A stretch of 64,000 bases of DNA, from positions 3,038,001 to 3,102,000 of the forward strand of contig CP126125.1 of the NCBI GenBank assembly GCA_030123525.1, read 5' to 3'. The position numbers and the translations under genes are program-made. Shown piece after piece: positions 1 through 8,708 of this stretch (within the stretch, counting starts at the first letter, position 1; each line of letters starts with the position of its first letter). The notes under the pieces are model-generated. The model saw only the letters and a list, made by a program, of their open reading frames with translations, ran no database searches and had not been told where the DNA came from. This stretch comes from ELB16-189 sp018266435 (GTDB lineage Bacteria; Bacteroidota; Bacteroidia; Cytophagales; Cyclobacteriaceae).

Positions 1-2
1 CT

Positions 3-137
3 GTTTTGAAGCAAGGATTCCGCACCGGAGACATTGCTGATACATCCACCGACAAGACAAAGATTTTGAATACGCACGTAATGGGAAGTGAAGTAGCAAA
101 AAACATTAAAAAAATTAAATCATTTGCTCAAGCTTAA
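3..137 (+). CDS. leuB: 3-isopropylmalate dehydrogenase, C-terminal end (partial)
   Basis: Only the last 44 codons are inside the window; the gene enters from the left edge. The frame reads V-L-K-Q-G-F-R-T-G-D-I-A near its start, matching the C-terminal tail of LeuB (typically G-[YF]-R-T-x-D-I), and it ends in an Ala-rich tail before TAA at 135-137. LeuB oxidatively decarboxylates 3-isopropylmalate in leucine synthesis (family knowledge). The next gene on the same strand, 25 bp downstream, is leuA, which supports the call and suggests a leucine operon. The dehydrogenase active site lies outside the window. Confidence 0.75.
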   Translation, partial: VLKQGFRTGDIADTSTDKTKILNTHVMGSEVAKNIKKIKSFAQA

Positions 138-162
138 AGCTTGTAGTATAAATTAAAAAATT

Positions 163-1323
163 ATGGCTAAAAAAATTCAGATTTTCGATACAACACTTCG
201 CGATGGCGAGCAGGTTCCCGGCTGTCAGTTGAAGACGGAAGAAAAAATTGTTATTGCCCGAGAGCTTGAGTTGCTTGGGGTAGATGTAATTGAAGCCGGA
301 TTCCCAATTTCCAGTCCCGGAGATTTTCTTTCGGTTGTGGAGATTTCAAAAGCAGTAAAAAAAGTAACGGTCTGCGGGCTTACCCGCGCAAAGAAAGACG
401 ATATTGATGTAGCGGCCGAAGCGCTCCGGCATGCTCATCGGGGGCGCATCCACACCGGCATTGGTTCAAGCGATGTACACATTAAACACAAATTTAAAAG
501 CACTCGCCAACAAGTACTCGAGCAAGGTGCTTGGGCCGTGGCGTATGCCAAGAGTAAAGGCTATGAAGTAGAGTTTTTTGCCGAAGATGCCGGACGAGCT
601 GACCTGACTTTTCTATCTCAATTGATTGAGGCTGTCATTGCGGCTGGCGCAGATGTAGTAAACATTCCTGACACTACCGGGTATTGTTTGCCTAATCTTT
701 ACGGTAAACGAATCAAACACTTGGTGGAAAATGTAAAGAACATAGATCAAGCCATCATCTCGGTGCATTGCCACAATGATTTGGGCCTGGCCACAGCCAA
801 CACTATTTCAGGATTGATTAACGGAGCACGTCAGGCAGAAGTAACGATCAATGGTATCGGTGAACGGGCGGGCAACACCTCATTAGAAGAGGTAGCTATG
901 ATTTTGCAGGTACATAGAGATTTAGAATTGACCACTAACATCAAATCAGAAAAAATTTACGCTATCAGTAAGTTGGTATCGGGTATGATGCGCATGCCTG
1001 TGCAAGCCAACAAAGCAATTGTAGGTGCCAATGCGTTTGCTCATTCATCCGGCATTCACCAGGATGGGTTTTTAAAGCATGCTGAAAACTACGAAATCAT
1101 AAACCCGGCACAGGTGGGCGTACCGTCTTCATCCATTGTATTGACGGCACGAAGCGGAAGAGCTGCCCTTAAACACAGGATGGAGCTGCTTGGTCATAAA
1201 TACGAAGGCGAAGAACTCAATACACTGTATGAGAATTTTCTATTAGTAGCCGATGAGAAAAAAGAAGTAAAAGACGAAGACCTGCAAGTGTTGGCGGCCA
1301 ATTTACCGGTATTAGTACGATAG
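163..1323 (+). CDS. leuA: 2-isopropylmalate synthase, short form
   Basis: Condenses acetyl-CoA with 2-oxoisovalerate, the first committed step of leucine synthesis. The 386-aa product has the HMGL-like TIM barrel: the LRDGEQ motif at residues 12-17 (metal and catalytic site), HCHNDLG near residue 202 with the metal-binding His-x-His, then GERAGN and SGIHQDG. LeuA proteins of about 510 aa carry a C-terminal LeuA allosteric dimer domain for leucine feedback. This one stops shortly after the catalytic and linker region, so the regulatory domain is absent. It follows leuB by 25 bp and is probably co-transcribed. Homocitrate or citramalate synthase are alternatives, but the leuB neighbour favours LeuA. 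Confidence 0.9.
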   Translation: MAKKIQIFDTTLRDGEQVPGCQLKTEEKIVIARELELLGVDVIEAGFPISSPGDFLSVVEISKAVKKVTVCGLTRAKKDDIDVAAEALRHAHRGRIHTGIGSSDVHIKHKFKSTRQQVLEQGAWAVAYAKSKGYEVEFFAEDAGRADLTFLSQLIEAVIAAGADVVNIPDTTGYCLPNLYGKRIKHLVENVKNIDQAIISVHCHNDLGLATANTISGLINGARQAEVTINGIGERAGNTSLEEVAMILQVHRDLELTTNIKSEKIYAISKLVSGMMRMPVQANKAIVGANAFAHSSGIHQDGFLKHAENYEIINPAQVGVPSSSIVLTARSGRAALKHRMELLGHKYEGEELNTLYENFLLVADEKKEVKDEDLQVLAANLPVLVR

Positions 1324-1324
1324 G

Positions 1325-2062
1325 TTATTGATGTTTAAAAAGGAGTGGATCAGTTTCTTTCTTTTCTTCCTTCTTATGTTTACCAAACGTATAACCTATG
1401 AAAATGCTCAGGCTTTTATTGTAAATTTTCTGCTGAGGCAACTCCGGAGCATTGACTATTACGATAGCATCAGCGTTTTCATAGATTGGAACAAACCCAT
1501 AAGTATATCGTCCTCCAATGGTAATGCCCCACTTGGTTTGGTACTCCAAACCAAATACTATACCCGCATCAATTTTCTGACGATAGTGGGAGAGCCTTGG
1601 GGCAGTACCAAAATCCTGGGTGTTGGTGGTGAGGTTTCCCAAGCTATCTTTACTTTGTACACTGGCTGAAAGAAGCATGCTTATGTACGGCCCCGCCAGC
1701 AGTTGAAATCCTTTGTAATGAAAAGTTGGCGAGAACGGATACACCACAATGTACTGGCTTTTCAAATTGCTGTTGTATTGTTGGTTCCATTTATCTTTTA
1801 TTTTCAATACAGCGCCTTTCTGAGTTGTGAGCACTTCTGATTTAAGCCATAAATGCTTGTACAATTTTGAATCAACATAAACACCAAACAAAAATCCACC
1901 CAGCGGTTCAGCACTTCCATTATTAGAAAGCTGATTCAAATCAGATCCGAAAACATTGGCCGATGTATAGCCAGCTTTGATACCAATTCTCGTTTCTCCC
2001 TGTGCTTGTGCAAAACACCAGGCAAAAGCAAAAACAAGGGTACTTATTGTTTTATTTTTCAT
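1325..2062 (-). CDS. PorT-like outer-membrane beta-barrel protein
   Basis: A 245-aa protein starting MKNKTIST with a clear signal peptide ending A-Q-A-Q-G. It continues with alternating aromatic/polar strands (G-I-K-A-G-Y-T near the start and S-I-F-I-G-Y-T-F near the end), as in the small outer-membrane beta-barrel family common in Bacteroidota. A longer in-frame ORF extends upstream into the tolC-like gene, but the ATG at 2062 sits 4 bp after the tolC stop and directly precedes the signal peptide, so it is preferred. It is the last gene of the metal-efflux operon. Its role there is unknown; a structural or sensing outer-membrane role is inference. Confidence 0.7.
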   Translation of the reverse strand: MKNKTISTLVFAFAWCFAQAQGETRIGIKAGYTSANVFGSDLNQLSNNGSAEPLGGFLFGVYVDSKLYKHLWLKSEVLTTQKGAVLKIKDKWNQQYNSNLKSQYIVVYPFSPTFHYKGFQLLAGPYISMLLSASVQSKDSLGNLTTNTQDFGTAPRLSHYRQKIDAGIVFGLEYQTKWGITIGGRYTYGFVPIYENADAIVIVNAPELPQQKIYNKSLSIFIGYTFGKHKKEEKKETDPLLFKHQ

Positions 2063-2066
2063 CTGT

Positions 2067-3347
2067 TTAAAAATTGATATCCCATATTCCTGCTGCTCTT
2101 TCCAGTTGTACCAATGCGGAAGCATAGTTATACAGCGTAGTGAAATAATCCATCTGTATGATATTGTAGGTGCGCTGAGAATTGAGCACTTCGAGTAGTG
2201 AGGTTTTCCCGCGCTGGTAGGCATATACTTTTCCTTCCAGCACCCGTTTAGCTTCACTCAATAACCCCGATTGAAATTGTTGCACCTGCTTGCGCCCGGC
2301 CATGTATTGTGAATATGCCTGTGCCACATCGGTTTCCACTTGCAATTCAACCTGACGGTATTGCAATTCAGCCTGGGCGATATTGTATTCGGCCGCTCGT
2401 AAATCTCCTTTGTAATTATTTGAAAATTTTAAAGGTATTGTAACTCCTCCATAAACAGCAGTCAGCGAGGGTGTAGGCTCTACAAAATTGGTTACAACCG
2501 AAGTGTTGTTTGAGCCTATAACAATGCCGAGATCAATCATGCGATTGGCTTTGGCTAACCTCAATGCACTTTGTGCTACGTTTTTATTTTTTAAAGCTGC
2601 TAATAAATCAGCCCGGTTGTTGAGTGCGGTGGTTACTAAATCTTTGTAAACAAAGTCGCGTTCAAACTGGTCAAACCTTCCGGTGGGATATAACAACGTA
2701 TCCATGTTTTGTTTGCCCACGAGCAAATTCAGGTTGTTCAGGGAAACTTTCCAATTAGATTGTGTTTGTATGACGCTATTTAACAAATACCTTGCCTCGA
2801 GCCGGCTTTGTTTGGCATCAATTTCCATGATGGAACCCAATTTGAAACGGATGCTGTCTGAAACCGCTAATTTGTTAATACTTTCGTACGAGTTGATCAT
2901 AACGCGCAAACTGTTGCGCTGAGACAGTGCATTGAGAAAAGCCAAAGTGGCATCAGCCCGAAGGTTTCTGAAAAAATCTTCGAGTTGTGCTTTGGCCAGT
3001 TCTGTTCCGTTATTAGCTAAATCAATCCGGGCTTTTCGTTTTCCGCCCAATTCAAGTGTGGTATTGGCGTTTACAGAATATCCATATCCTGCCTTCATCC
3101 GGCCTTGCCCCATGTTTATATACCCATAATAAATTTCGGGGTTGGGAAATATCTTAGCAATTTCAATTCCTGCATAAGCAATATCTACATTGAATTTTTG
3201 AACGGCATAATTTAAGTTTCCTTTACCAACGGCTTCCAGGTACTCGGGGAAAGTAATTCTTTTTCGTGTGAACAAGGTATCTACCTGCCCCGCAGCATCA
3301 ACAGCAAGGAAAAAGAAGAACGAGAAATATAAAAAGTGCTTCATCAA
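2067..3347 (-). CDS. TolC/CzcC-family outer-membrane efflux protein
   Basis: A 426-aa secreted protein (signal peptide ending D-A-A-G-Q) with the long alpha-helical repeats of the OEP family. Features include F-P-N-P-E-I around residue 68 and repeated A-x-A-x-L/E-A heptads, ending with a tyrosine-rich helix and Q-L-E-R-A-A-G. Such proteins form the outer-membrane exit duct of tripartite RND pumps. Its start overlaps the 3' end of the RND gene by 4 bp, so translation is likely coupled. With the adaptor and RND pump it forms a complete CzcCBA/CusCBA-type system. Metal specificity cannot be read from this subunit. Confidence 0.85.
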   Translation of the reverse strand: MMKHFLYFSFFFFLAVDAAGQVDTLFTRKRITFPEYLEAVGKGNLNYAVQKFNVDIAYAGIEIAKIFPNPEIYYGYINMGQGRMKAGYGYSVNANTTLELGGKRKARIDLANNGTELAKAQLEDFFRNLRADATLAFLNALSQRNSLRVMINSYESINKLAVSDSIRFKLGSIMEIDAKQSRLEARYLLNSVIQTQSNWKVSLNNLNLLVGKQNMDTLLYPTGRFDQFERDFVYKDLVTTALNNRADLLAALKNKNVAQSALRLAKANRMIDLGIVIGSNNTSVVTNFVEPTPSLTAVYGGVTIPLKFSNNYKGDLRAAEYNIAQAELQYRQVELQVETDVAQAYSQYMAGRKQVQQFQSGLLSEAKRVLEGKVYAYQRGKTSLLEVLNSQRTYNIIQMDYFTTLYNYASALVQLERAAGIWDINF

Positions 3348-6300
3348 TGTTCGTCTTTATGCATTTCTGAGCTCACGGTAAAGTCATGACCCCATTTATT
3401 TTCTACCATATAATACATCGCAGGCAATACGAATAACGTGATGGCTGTGGCAAAAAGCAGTCCGTACACAATAACCGTTGCTAACGGGCGCTGCACATCA
3501 GAGCCGATGCCTGTTGCTAATGAAGCCGGCAACAATCCGAGAACGGCAACTGTGGCGGTCATGAGTATTGGCCGAAAGCGTATTTTGGCACCTTCCACTA
3601 CAGCTTGCTTTAAATCCATTCCTTCTTTGCGTAGCTGATTAAAATTAGAAATCATGATTACTCCGTTTTGAATAGCTACTCCAAATAATGCGATAAAGCC
3701 CACTGCCGATGATACGTTGAGTGTCATACCCCGCACATTGAGGGCCAGCATTCCGCCAAAGAGTGCCAGTGGAACAACCGATAGAATAAGTCCTGCTTGC
3801 CTGAACTCACCAAATGCACCATACAGCAACAAGAACATAATGGCCAAGGCTAATGGCACAATAACCGCCAGGCGTGCATACGCCCTGCGCTGATTTTCAA
3901 ACTGTCCACCCCATTTAATCGAATATTTTTCATGATCATATTTTACGCGCTCTTCAATTTTCTTTTGCCCCTCAGCCACAAAAGTGGTTAAGTCAGTGCC
4001 TCGTAAATTTAATTTCACCGTTAGGTGACGTTTGTTCATTTCTCGGGTAATGGTGCTTTCGCCAGTATTTAACTCTACTTTTCCTACTTGTGAGACCGGA
4101 ATGCGTGCACCATCGGGTGTGGTGAGCATCAGGTTAGCGATTGCTTCGGGGGTGCCACGGCTTTCTTCATTAAACCGGGCTGTAATATCGTATACCCGCT
4201 CGCCAATAAATATTTGCGACACGGCTTTCCCTCCAATGGCCACTTCAATTAAATCGGCTACATCAGAAACATTGAGCCCATAACGAGCCACGGCCTCACG
4301 GTCAATCTTTACTTGCAGTTGTGGCAGGGGGGGCTCCTGATCAATGGCTAAATCCACAGCACCTTTGATGCCTCTAAGAGTTTTCAGTACATCTTCGGCA
4401 ATACGTCTTGTTTCTTTAAAGTCTTTCCCAAATATTTTAACGACCAGCTCGCTGTGTGCCCCAGCAATTTTATCCATCACACCATCGATCATTGGTTGAG
4501 AAAAGCCTACCGTGTACCCGGGCACCTTTGCATAATCTGCCGCCAAATCAACAATGAGGTTGTATTTGGTTCTTCCGTGTTTCCACTGCTTGTAGGGTTT
4601 CAGGCCCACAGAACACTCGTAATGTGAGGGTGTCCATGAGTCGGTGCCATTGTCATTGCGGCCTAACTGAGTAACCATGTAGGTTACCTCTTCGTGGCGT
4701 AGGGTGATAGCACGAAGGGTATCGGCCATCTGTTTTGATTTGGTTAATGAAATGCCGGGGGGTAATGTGACTTGCAACCAAATAGAACCTTCGTCCAGTG
4801 GAGGCAAAAAATCTTTTCCTACAGTCAAGGTGAGCACAACCGCGCCAATCAAAACCACACCAAGAGGAGCAAATATTTTTTTAGGCTGGTTGATAATTTT
4901 GATTACCCGCGTATGATAAAGATGCGTGAGTTTTTCGAGCCATTTGTTATGAAAAAGTTTTTGAGGTTTGTTATACACAGCATACGCCAACCCGGGTATC
5001 AGCAGCATGGCTACGCACAGTGCTCCAAAGAGGGCATAGCTTACGGTGAAGGCCATGGGAGTAAACAATTTCTTTTCCACCCGCTCAAAAGCAAACAGCG
5101 GCAAATAAGCGGTGATGATAATCATGGTGGCAAACAGCACCGGCTTAGCTACATGAAGTGCTCTCTTACCAATATCATGTTCGTGAAGCTGGCTGTGCGG
5201 GTCATCTTCACGCACTTTCAAAATGGTTTCCATCATCACAATGGCACCGTCTACAATTACTCCAAAATCAATTGCGCCCAGTGAAAGCAGGTTGGCCGGA
5301 ATATTGGTTAGGTGCATCAAAATAAAAGCCACCAGAAGTGAGAGAGGAATAGTTACTGCTACCAGTAAAGCACCTTTCCAGTTACCAAGGAAAATAATGA
5401 GCACGATCACAACCAGCATAATACCTTCAATCAAGGTATGCGAAACTGTTTCAAGGGTTGTTTCTACCAGATTGGTGCGATCCATGTAGGGCACAATTTT
5501 TACCCCTTCGGGTAATACCTCATGATTAAGTTCGTTCACTGCCGCGTGCACACCGGCCAGCACGCGTGAAGGGTTTTCCTTTTTCAATAAGAGCACGATA
5601 CCTTCGATGCTTTCAGGAATGGATTTGTTGTGGTTGGTGTAGCCTAAAATACCCTTGCGTTCTAAGATTCCATACTTCAACGTACCAAGGTCTTTTAAAA
5701 ATATAGGAACACCTTTCTGGCTTTTTACCACAATGTTTCCGAGGTCTTCAAGGTTTTTTAATAATCCAATTCCACGAACTACGTAGCCCAGTTCTCCCCG
5801 GGTTAGTATGCTTCCTCCTACGTTGTTGTTATTATTATTAATGGCGTTTTCCACATCAACCAGGGTGGTTCGGTATTGTTCTAATTTTTTAGGATCAATC
5901 TCTACCTGGTATTGTGTGGTGATTCCTCCAAAATTGGTAACATCGGCAATACCTTGTACTTGTTTAATCCGCGGAATAATTACCCAATCTTGCAGGTCTT
6001 TCAACATGCGGATGTCATAGCGGTCACTTTCTACGATGTAGCGGTAAATTTCACCAATGGGAGAGGTTAGTGGGTCTAAACTGGGTACGGCACCTTTGGG
6101 TAAATTCAGTTGTGCCAATCGTTCTTCTATACGCTGCCGGCTCCAGTAGTCTTCAATTCCATCTTCAAAAACTATGGTGATCATGGAAAGGCCAAACGTG
6201 CTGCGGCTACGCATGATGTGCATGCCAGGAAGACCGTTTAGTGCCCGCTCAATAGGAATGGTGATCTGCAACTCAACTTCTTCTGCTGCCAACCCGGGAA

Positions 6301-6454
6301 CTTGCGTAACTACCTGCGAAGTAACATCCGCTATATCGGGGTAAGCTTCTACCGATAGTTGTTCCCAGGAGTAATAGCCAACAAAAACTACCAAGACAAA
6401 AAGCGCCATGAAGAGCCAGCGCTTATGAATAGCTGTGAAAATAAGTTTCTTCAT
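3344..6454 (-). CDS. Heavy-metal efflux RND permease (CusA/CzcA family)
   Basis: The inner-membrane proton-driven pump of the tripartite system, 1036 aa, normal for the HME-RND family. The N-terminal helix (W-L-F-M-A-L-F-V-L-V) is followed by the porter domain with P-D-I-A-D-V-T-S-Q-V. TM4 carries DFGVIVDGAIVMME, whose two Asp and one Glu match the proton-relay signature of CzcA-type pumps. A second six-helix bundle fills the C-terminus. The N-terminus is 2 bp downstream of the adaptor gene. The family exports Co/Zn/Cd or Cu/Ag; the neighbouring CDF exporter makes divalent Zn/Co/Cd more likely, which is inference. Confidence 0.92.
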   Translation of the reverse strand: MKKLIFTAIHKRWLFMALFVLVVFVGYYSWEQLSVEAYPDIADVTSQVVTQVPGLAAEEVELQITIPIERALNGLPGMHIMRSRSTFGLSMITIVFEDGIEDYWSRQRIEERLAQLNLPKGAVPSLDPLTSPIGEIYRYIVESDRYDIRMLKDLQDWVIIPRIKQVQGIADVTNFGGITTQYQVEIDPKKLEQYRTTLVDVENAINNNNNNVGGSILTRGELGYVVRGIGLLKNLEDLGNIVVKSQKGVPIFLKDLGTLKYGILERKGILGYTNHNKSIPESIEGIVLLLKKENPSRVLAGVHAAVNELNHEVLPEGVKIVPYMDRTNLVETTLETVSHTLIEGIMLVVIVLIIFLGNWKGALLVAVTIPLSLLVAFILMHLTNIPANLLSLGAIDFGVIVDGAIVMMETILKVREDDPHSQLHEHDIGKRALHVAKPVLFATMIIITAYLPLFAFERVEKKLFTPMAFTVSYALFGALCVAMLLIPGLAYAVYNKPQKLFHNKWLEKLTHLYHTRVIKIINQPKKIFAPLGVVLIGAVVLTLTVGKDFLPPLDEGSIWLQVTLPPGISLTKSKQMADTLRAITLRHEEVTYMVTQLGRNDNGTDSWTPSHYECSVGLKPYKQWKHGRTKYNLIVDLAADYAKVPGYTVGFSQPMIDGVMDKIAGAHSELVVKIFGKDFKETRRIAEDVLKTLRGIKGAVDLAIDQEPPLPQLQVKIDREAVARYGLNVSDVADLIEVAIGGKAVSQIFIGERVYDITARFNEESRGTPEAIANLMLTTPDGARIPVSQVGKVELNTGESTITREMNKRHLTVKLNLRGTDLTTFVAEGQKKIEERVKYDHEKYSIKWGGQFENQRRAYARLAVIVPLALAIMFLLLYGAFGEFRQAGLILSVVPLALFGGMLALNVRGMTLNVSSAVGFIALFGVAIQNGVIMISNFNQLRKEGMDLKQAVVEGAKIRFRPILMTATVAVLGLLPASLATGIGSDVQRPLATVIVYGLLFATAITLFVLPAMYYMVENKWGHDFTVSSEMHKDEH

Positions 6455-6456
6455 AA

Positions 6457-7578
6457 CTATTTGGCCTCCAATAAATAAAACCCGCCCTGAACAATGATGG
6501 ATTCATTACCGGTCAGTCCTTCTGCTATTACGGTACGGTCGTTAATGGTCTCGGCCGTACTCACGATTTGTTTTTTAAAATGCCACGGTGTGGTTTGCAC
6601 ATAAACAAAGTTGCGGTCATTGTACTGAAGCAACGCAGAGGTGGGAATTAACACGGCCTGACCTGGGCGTTGTGTAAATTTCACTGTGGCATACATGCCG
6701 GGTTTTAGCTTTTCGCCACGGTTGGGGCACTCAATTAGCACATTGATCGAGCGGGTGTCTTCATCCACAATTTCGTCAATATGATATACTTTGCCTTTAA
6801 AAATTTCTCCGGGGTGTGCTGTTACCTCGGCTTCAGTTTCATCACCTTCTTCGATAAAACGAATATCTTTTTCTTTTACAGATGCTGTAATCCAAACTTT
6901 AGAAATCTCAGCTACAGTCAAAATAGAATTGCTGTTATCCGTTAAATATTTTCCAACGACTATTGAATTTTTAATGACTTGGCCTATGATGGGCGACCGG
7001 ACAATTAGTGGTTCGCCAAAAATCATTTTGTCAGGGTCAACTCCAAAAATCCTAATACTGGCAATGGCTTTTTCTAATTCACTTTTGCTATTCTCAAATG
7101 TTGTACGGGCTGTTTCATAATCTCGCTGAACTCCCACACCGTTGTCGAGTAAATCTTTTTGTCGTTTAAAATCTTTTTCAGACAACAAGTATTGTTGTTT
7201 GTCTTGCAAAAACATTTTTTGCGCATCGGTATAATCAGATGAGTAAATTGCAAACAGGGGAGTGCCCCGGTTTACGTTCTGCCCTAACCGTACGAAAGAT
7301 TCGGTAATCCTTCCGTTAAAAGGAGCTGAAATTTCAGCATAGTTATTAGGAATAGCCTTGATCTTGGCCGCACTATATATCTGTAACTGGTGCGGCTCCT
7401 TTTTAGCAAATTCAATTTTTAGTTTGGGACGTATATTGGAACTGTCTGGAATATAAATCTCGTCTGCAACCAACCGATAATTCACTACTTCAAGCTGATT
7501 ATTTTTTTTACAAGAATTAAAAAAAAATAAAATTAAAATTAAAAATGAATTAATCACAATTAAACTCCTCATTGTCAA
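6457..7578 (-). CDS. RND efflux periplasmic adaptor (CusB/CzcB type) lipoprotein
   Basis: A membrane-fusion protein of 373 aa. It has a hydrophobic leader and the lipobox F-F-N-S-C at about residue 22, so it is probably lipid-anchored in the inner membrane. The body shows the barrel-sandwich hybrid (I-S-A-P-F-N-G-R-I and I-V-R-S-P-I-I-G-Q-V), a helical hairpin between them, then the beta-barrel domain with K-P-G-M-Y-A-T-V. It is the first gene of the efflux operon, and an alternative ATG two codons downstream is equally possible. It links the RND pump to the TolC-like duct. Confidence 0.87.
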   Translation of the reverse strand: MTMRSLIVINSFLILILFFFNSCKKNNQLEVVNYRLVADEIYIPDSSNIRPKLKIEFAKKEPHQLQIYSAAKIKAIPNNYAEISAPFNGRITESFVRLGQNVNRGTPLFAIYSSDYTDAQKMFLQDKQQYLLSEKDFKRQKDLLDNGVGVQRDYETARTTFENSKSELEKAIASIRIFGVDPDKMIFGEPLIVRSPIIGQVIKNSIVVGKYLTDNSNSILTVAEISKVWITASVKEKDIRFIEEGDETEAEVTAHPGEIFKGKVYHIDEIVDEDTRSINVLIECPNRGEKLKPGMYATVKFTQRPGQAVLIPTSALLQYNDRNFVYVQTTPWHFKKQIVSTAETINDRTVIAEGLTGNESIIVQGGFYLLEAK

Positions 7579-7624
7579 TAAATTAAAAGGATTAAATAAT
7601 TAAAAAATCCGTACAGGTGTAATC

Positions 7625-7640
7625 CTTGCAATGTTACAAG
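7625..7640. promoter_or_regulatory. Candidate operator between divergent metal-efflux genes
   Basis: CTTGCAATGTTACAAG is an imperfect palindrome (6 of 8 half-site positions match its reverse complement) in the 203-bp divergent spacer between the RND operon and the CDF gene. A dyad here could bind a metal-responsive regulator serving both sides, but no regulator gene lies next to it. A TACTTTTG at 7760-7767 resembles the Bacteroidota -7 element (TAnnTTTG) for the CDF gene. Both calls rest on pattern alone. Confidence 0.3.
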
Positions 7641-7781
7641 ATTTTTTTTGAAGGCATCTTACTAAAACGATAAATAAGCATGTGTTTCAACCTTTTGGTG
7701 CAGTTTAGTTGTGTCATTTACCATGAATTTGGATTCTGCCATTCATCAATCTTGTTTACTACTTTTGAAGCTGAATAGAGT

Positions 7782-8681
7782 ATGACCCATCACACCCACG
7801 ATCATCATCACCATCACCATCATTATCAATCCATGAATCGCGTTTTTATAACGGGTATTGTACTGAATGTGGTGTTTGTGGTCATCGAGGCAGCTGCAGG
7901 TTGGTGGGCAGGCTCACTTTCGCTATTGTCAGATGCCGGTCACAACCTGAGCGATGTGGCCAGTTTAGTGTTGGTGCTATTGGCCAACCAATTTGCCCAA
8001 CGTAAAGCTACGGAGCGGTTTACTTATGGTTTTGGCAAGACAACTATTTTAGTAGCGCTGATCAATGCATTTACTTTGTTACTCATGGTTGGTGCAATAG
8101 GGTGGGAGGCGATTGAACGACTACACCATACGCACGAGGTTAACGGGCTTGCTATGGCTTGGGTAGCTTTTGCCGGCATCATCATTAATGGAGCAACTGC
8201 TCTACTTTTTTTTAAAGACAAAGAAAAAGACCTCAATACCAAAGGAGCTTATTTACACATGGTGGCCGATGCCTTGGTTTCACTGGGTGTGGTGGTTTCA
8301 GGTATACTGGTGTTCTACACGCATTGGTTTTGGCTCGATGCTGCAGCCAGTTTAATCATAGGCATAGTAATCATTGTCAGCAGTTGGCAATTATTTAAAG
8401 ACTCATGGCGGCTTTCGCTGGATGGCGTGCCCAACAATATAAATATCGATGCCATTAAAACTTTTTTACTGTCAGTCAAAGGAGTAACCAGCCTGCACGA
8501 TTTACATGTGTGGGCCATGAGCACCAATACCACCGCTCTTACTGTTCACTTAGTGGTGCCACAAGAAAGCGAATCGTTGATCGGGTTTGTAAAAACAGAA
8601 TTGCACAGCCGGTTTCACATCGACCACACCACTATACAAATTGAAAAAGATGTACAAACTATATGCGATCAGCATTGCTGA
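7782..8681 (+). CDS. Cation diffusion facilitator (CzcD/ZitB-like) metal exporter
   Basis: A 299-aa, six-helix inner-membrane metal/proton antiporter. The N-terminus is a histidine run (residues 3-14), a typical zinc-binding tail. The two metal-site motifs of the CDF family are present: S-D-A-G-H-N-L-S-D in TM2 and H-M-V-A-D-A in TM5. The cytoplasmic C-terminal domain ends with H-D-L-H-V-W and a final C-D-Q-H-C. It exports Zn, and in relatives Co or Cd. It is transcribed divergently from the czc-like operon, so cytoplasm-to-periplasm and periplasm-to-outside export are encoded side by side. Confidence 0.92.
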   Translation: MTHHTHDHHHHHHHYQSMNRVFITGIVLNVVFVVIEAAAGWWAGSLSLLSDAGHNLSDVASLVLVLLANQFAQRKATERFTYGFGKTTILVALINAFTLLLMVGAIGWEAIERLHHTHEVNGLAMAWVAFAGIIINGATALLFFKDKEKDLNTKGAYLHMVADALVSLGVVVSGILVFYTHWFWLDAAASLIIGIVIIVSSWQLFKDSWRLSLDGVPNNINIDAIKTFLLSVKGVTSLHDLHVWAMSTNTTALTVHLVVPQESESLIGFVKTELHSRFHIDHTTIQIEKDVQTICDQHC

Positions 8682-8708
8682 GGGATGCATTGCGGTTTTG
8701 GCTTATCT

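Noticed and set aside
1328..1669. 113-codon plus-strand ORF after leuA
   Set aside because: It is antisense to the beta-barrel protein gene, whose signal peptide and strand pattern are much more convincing.
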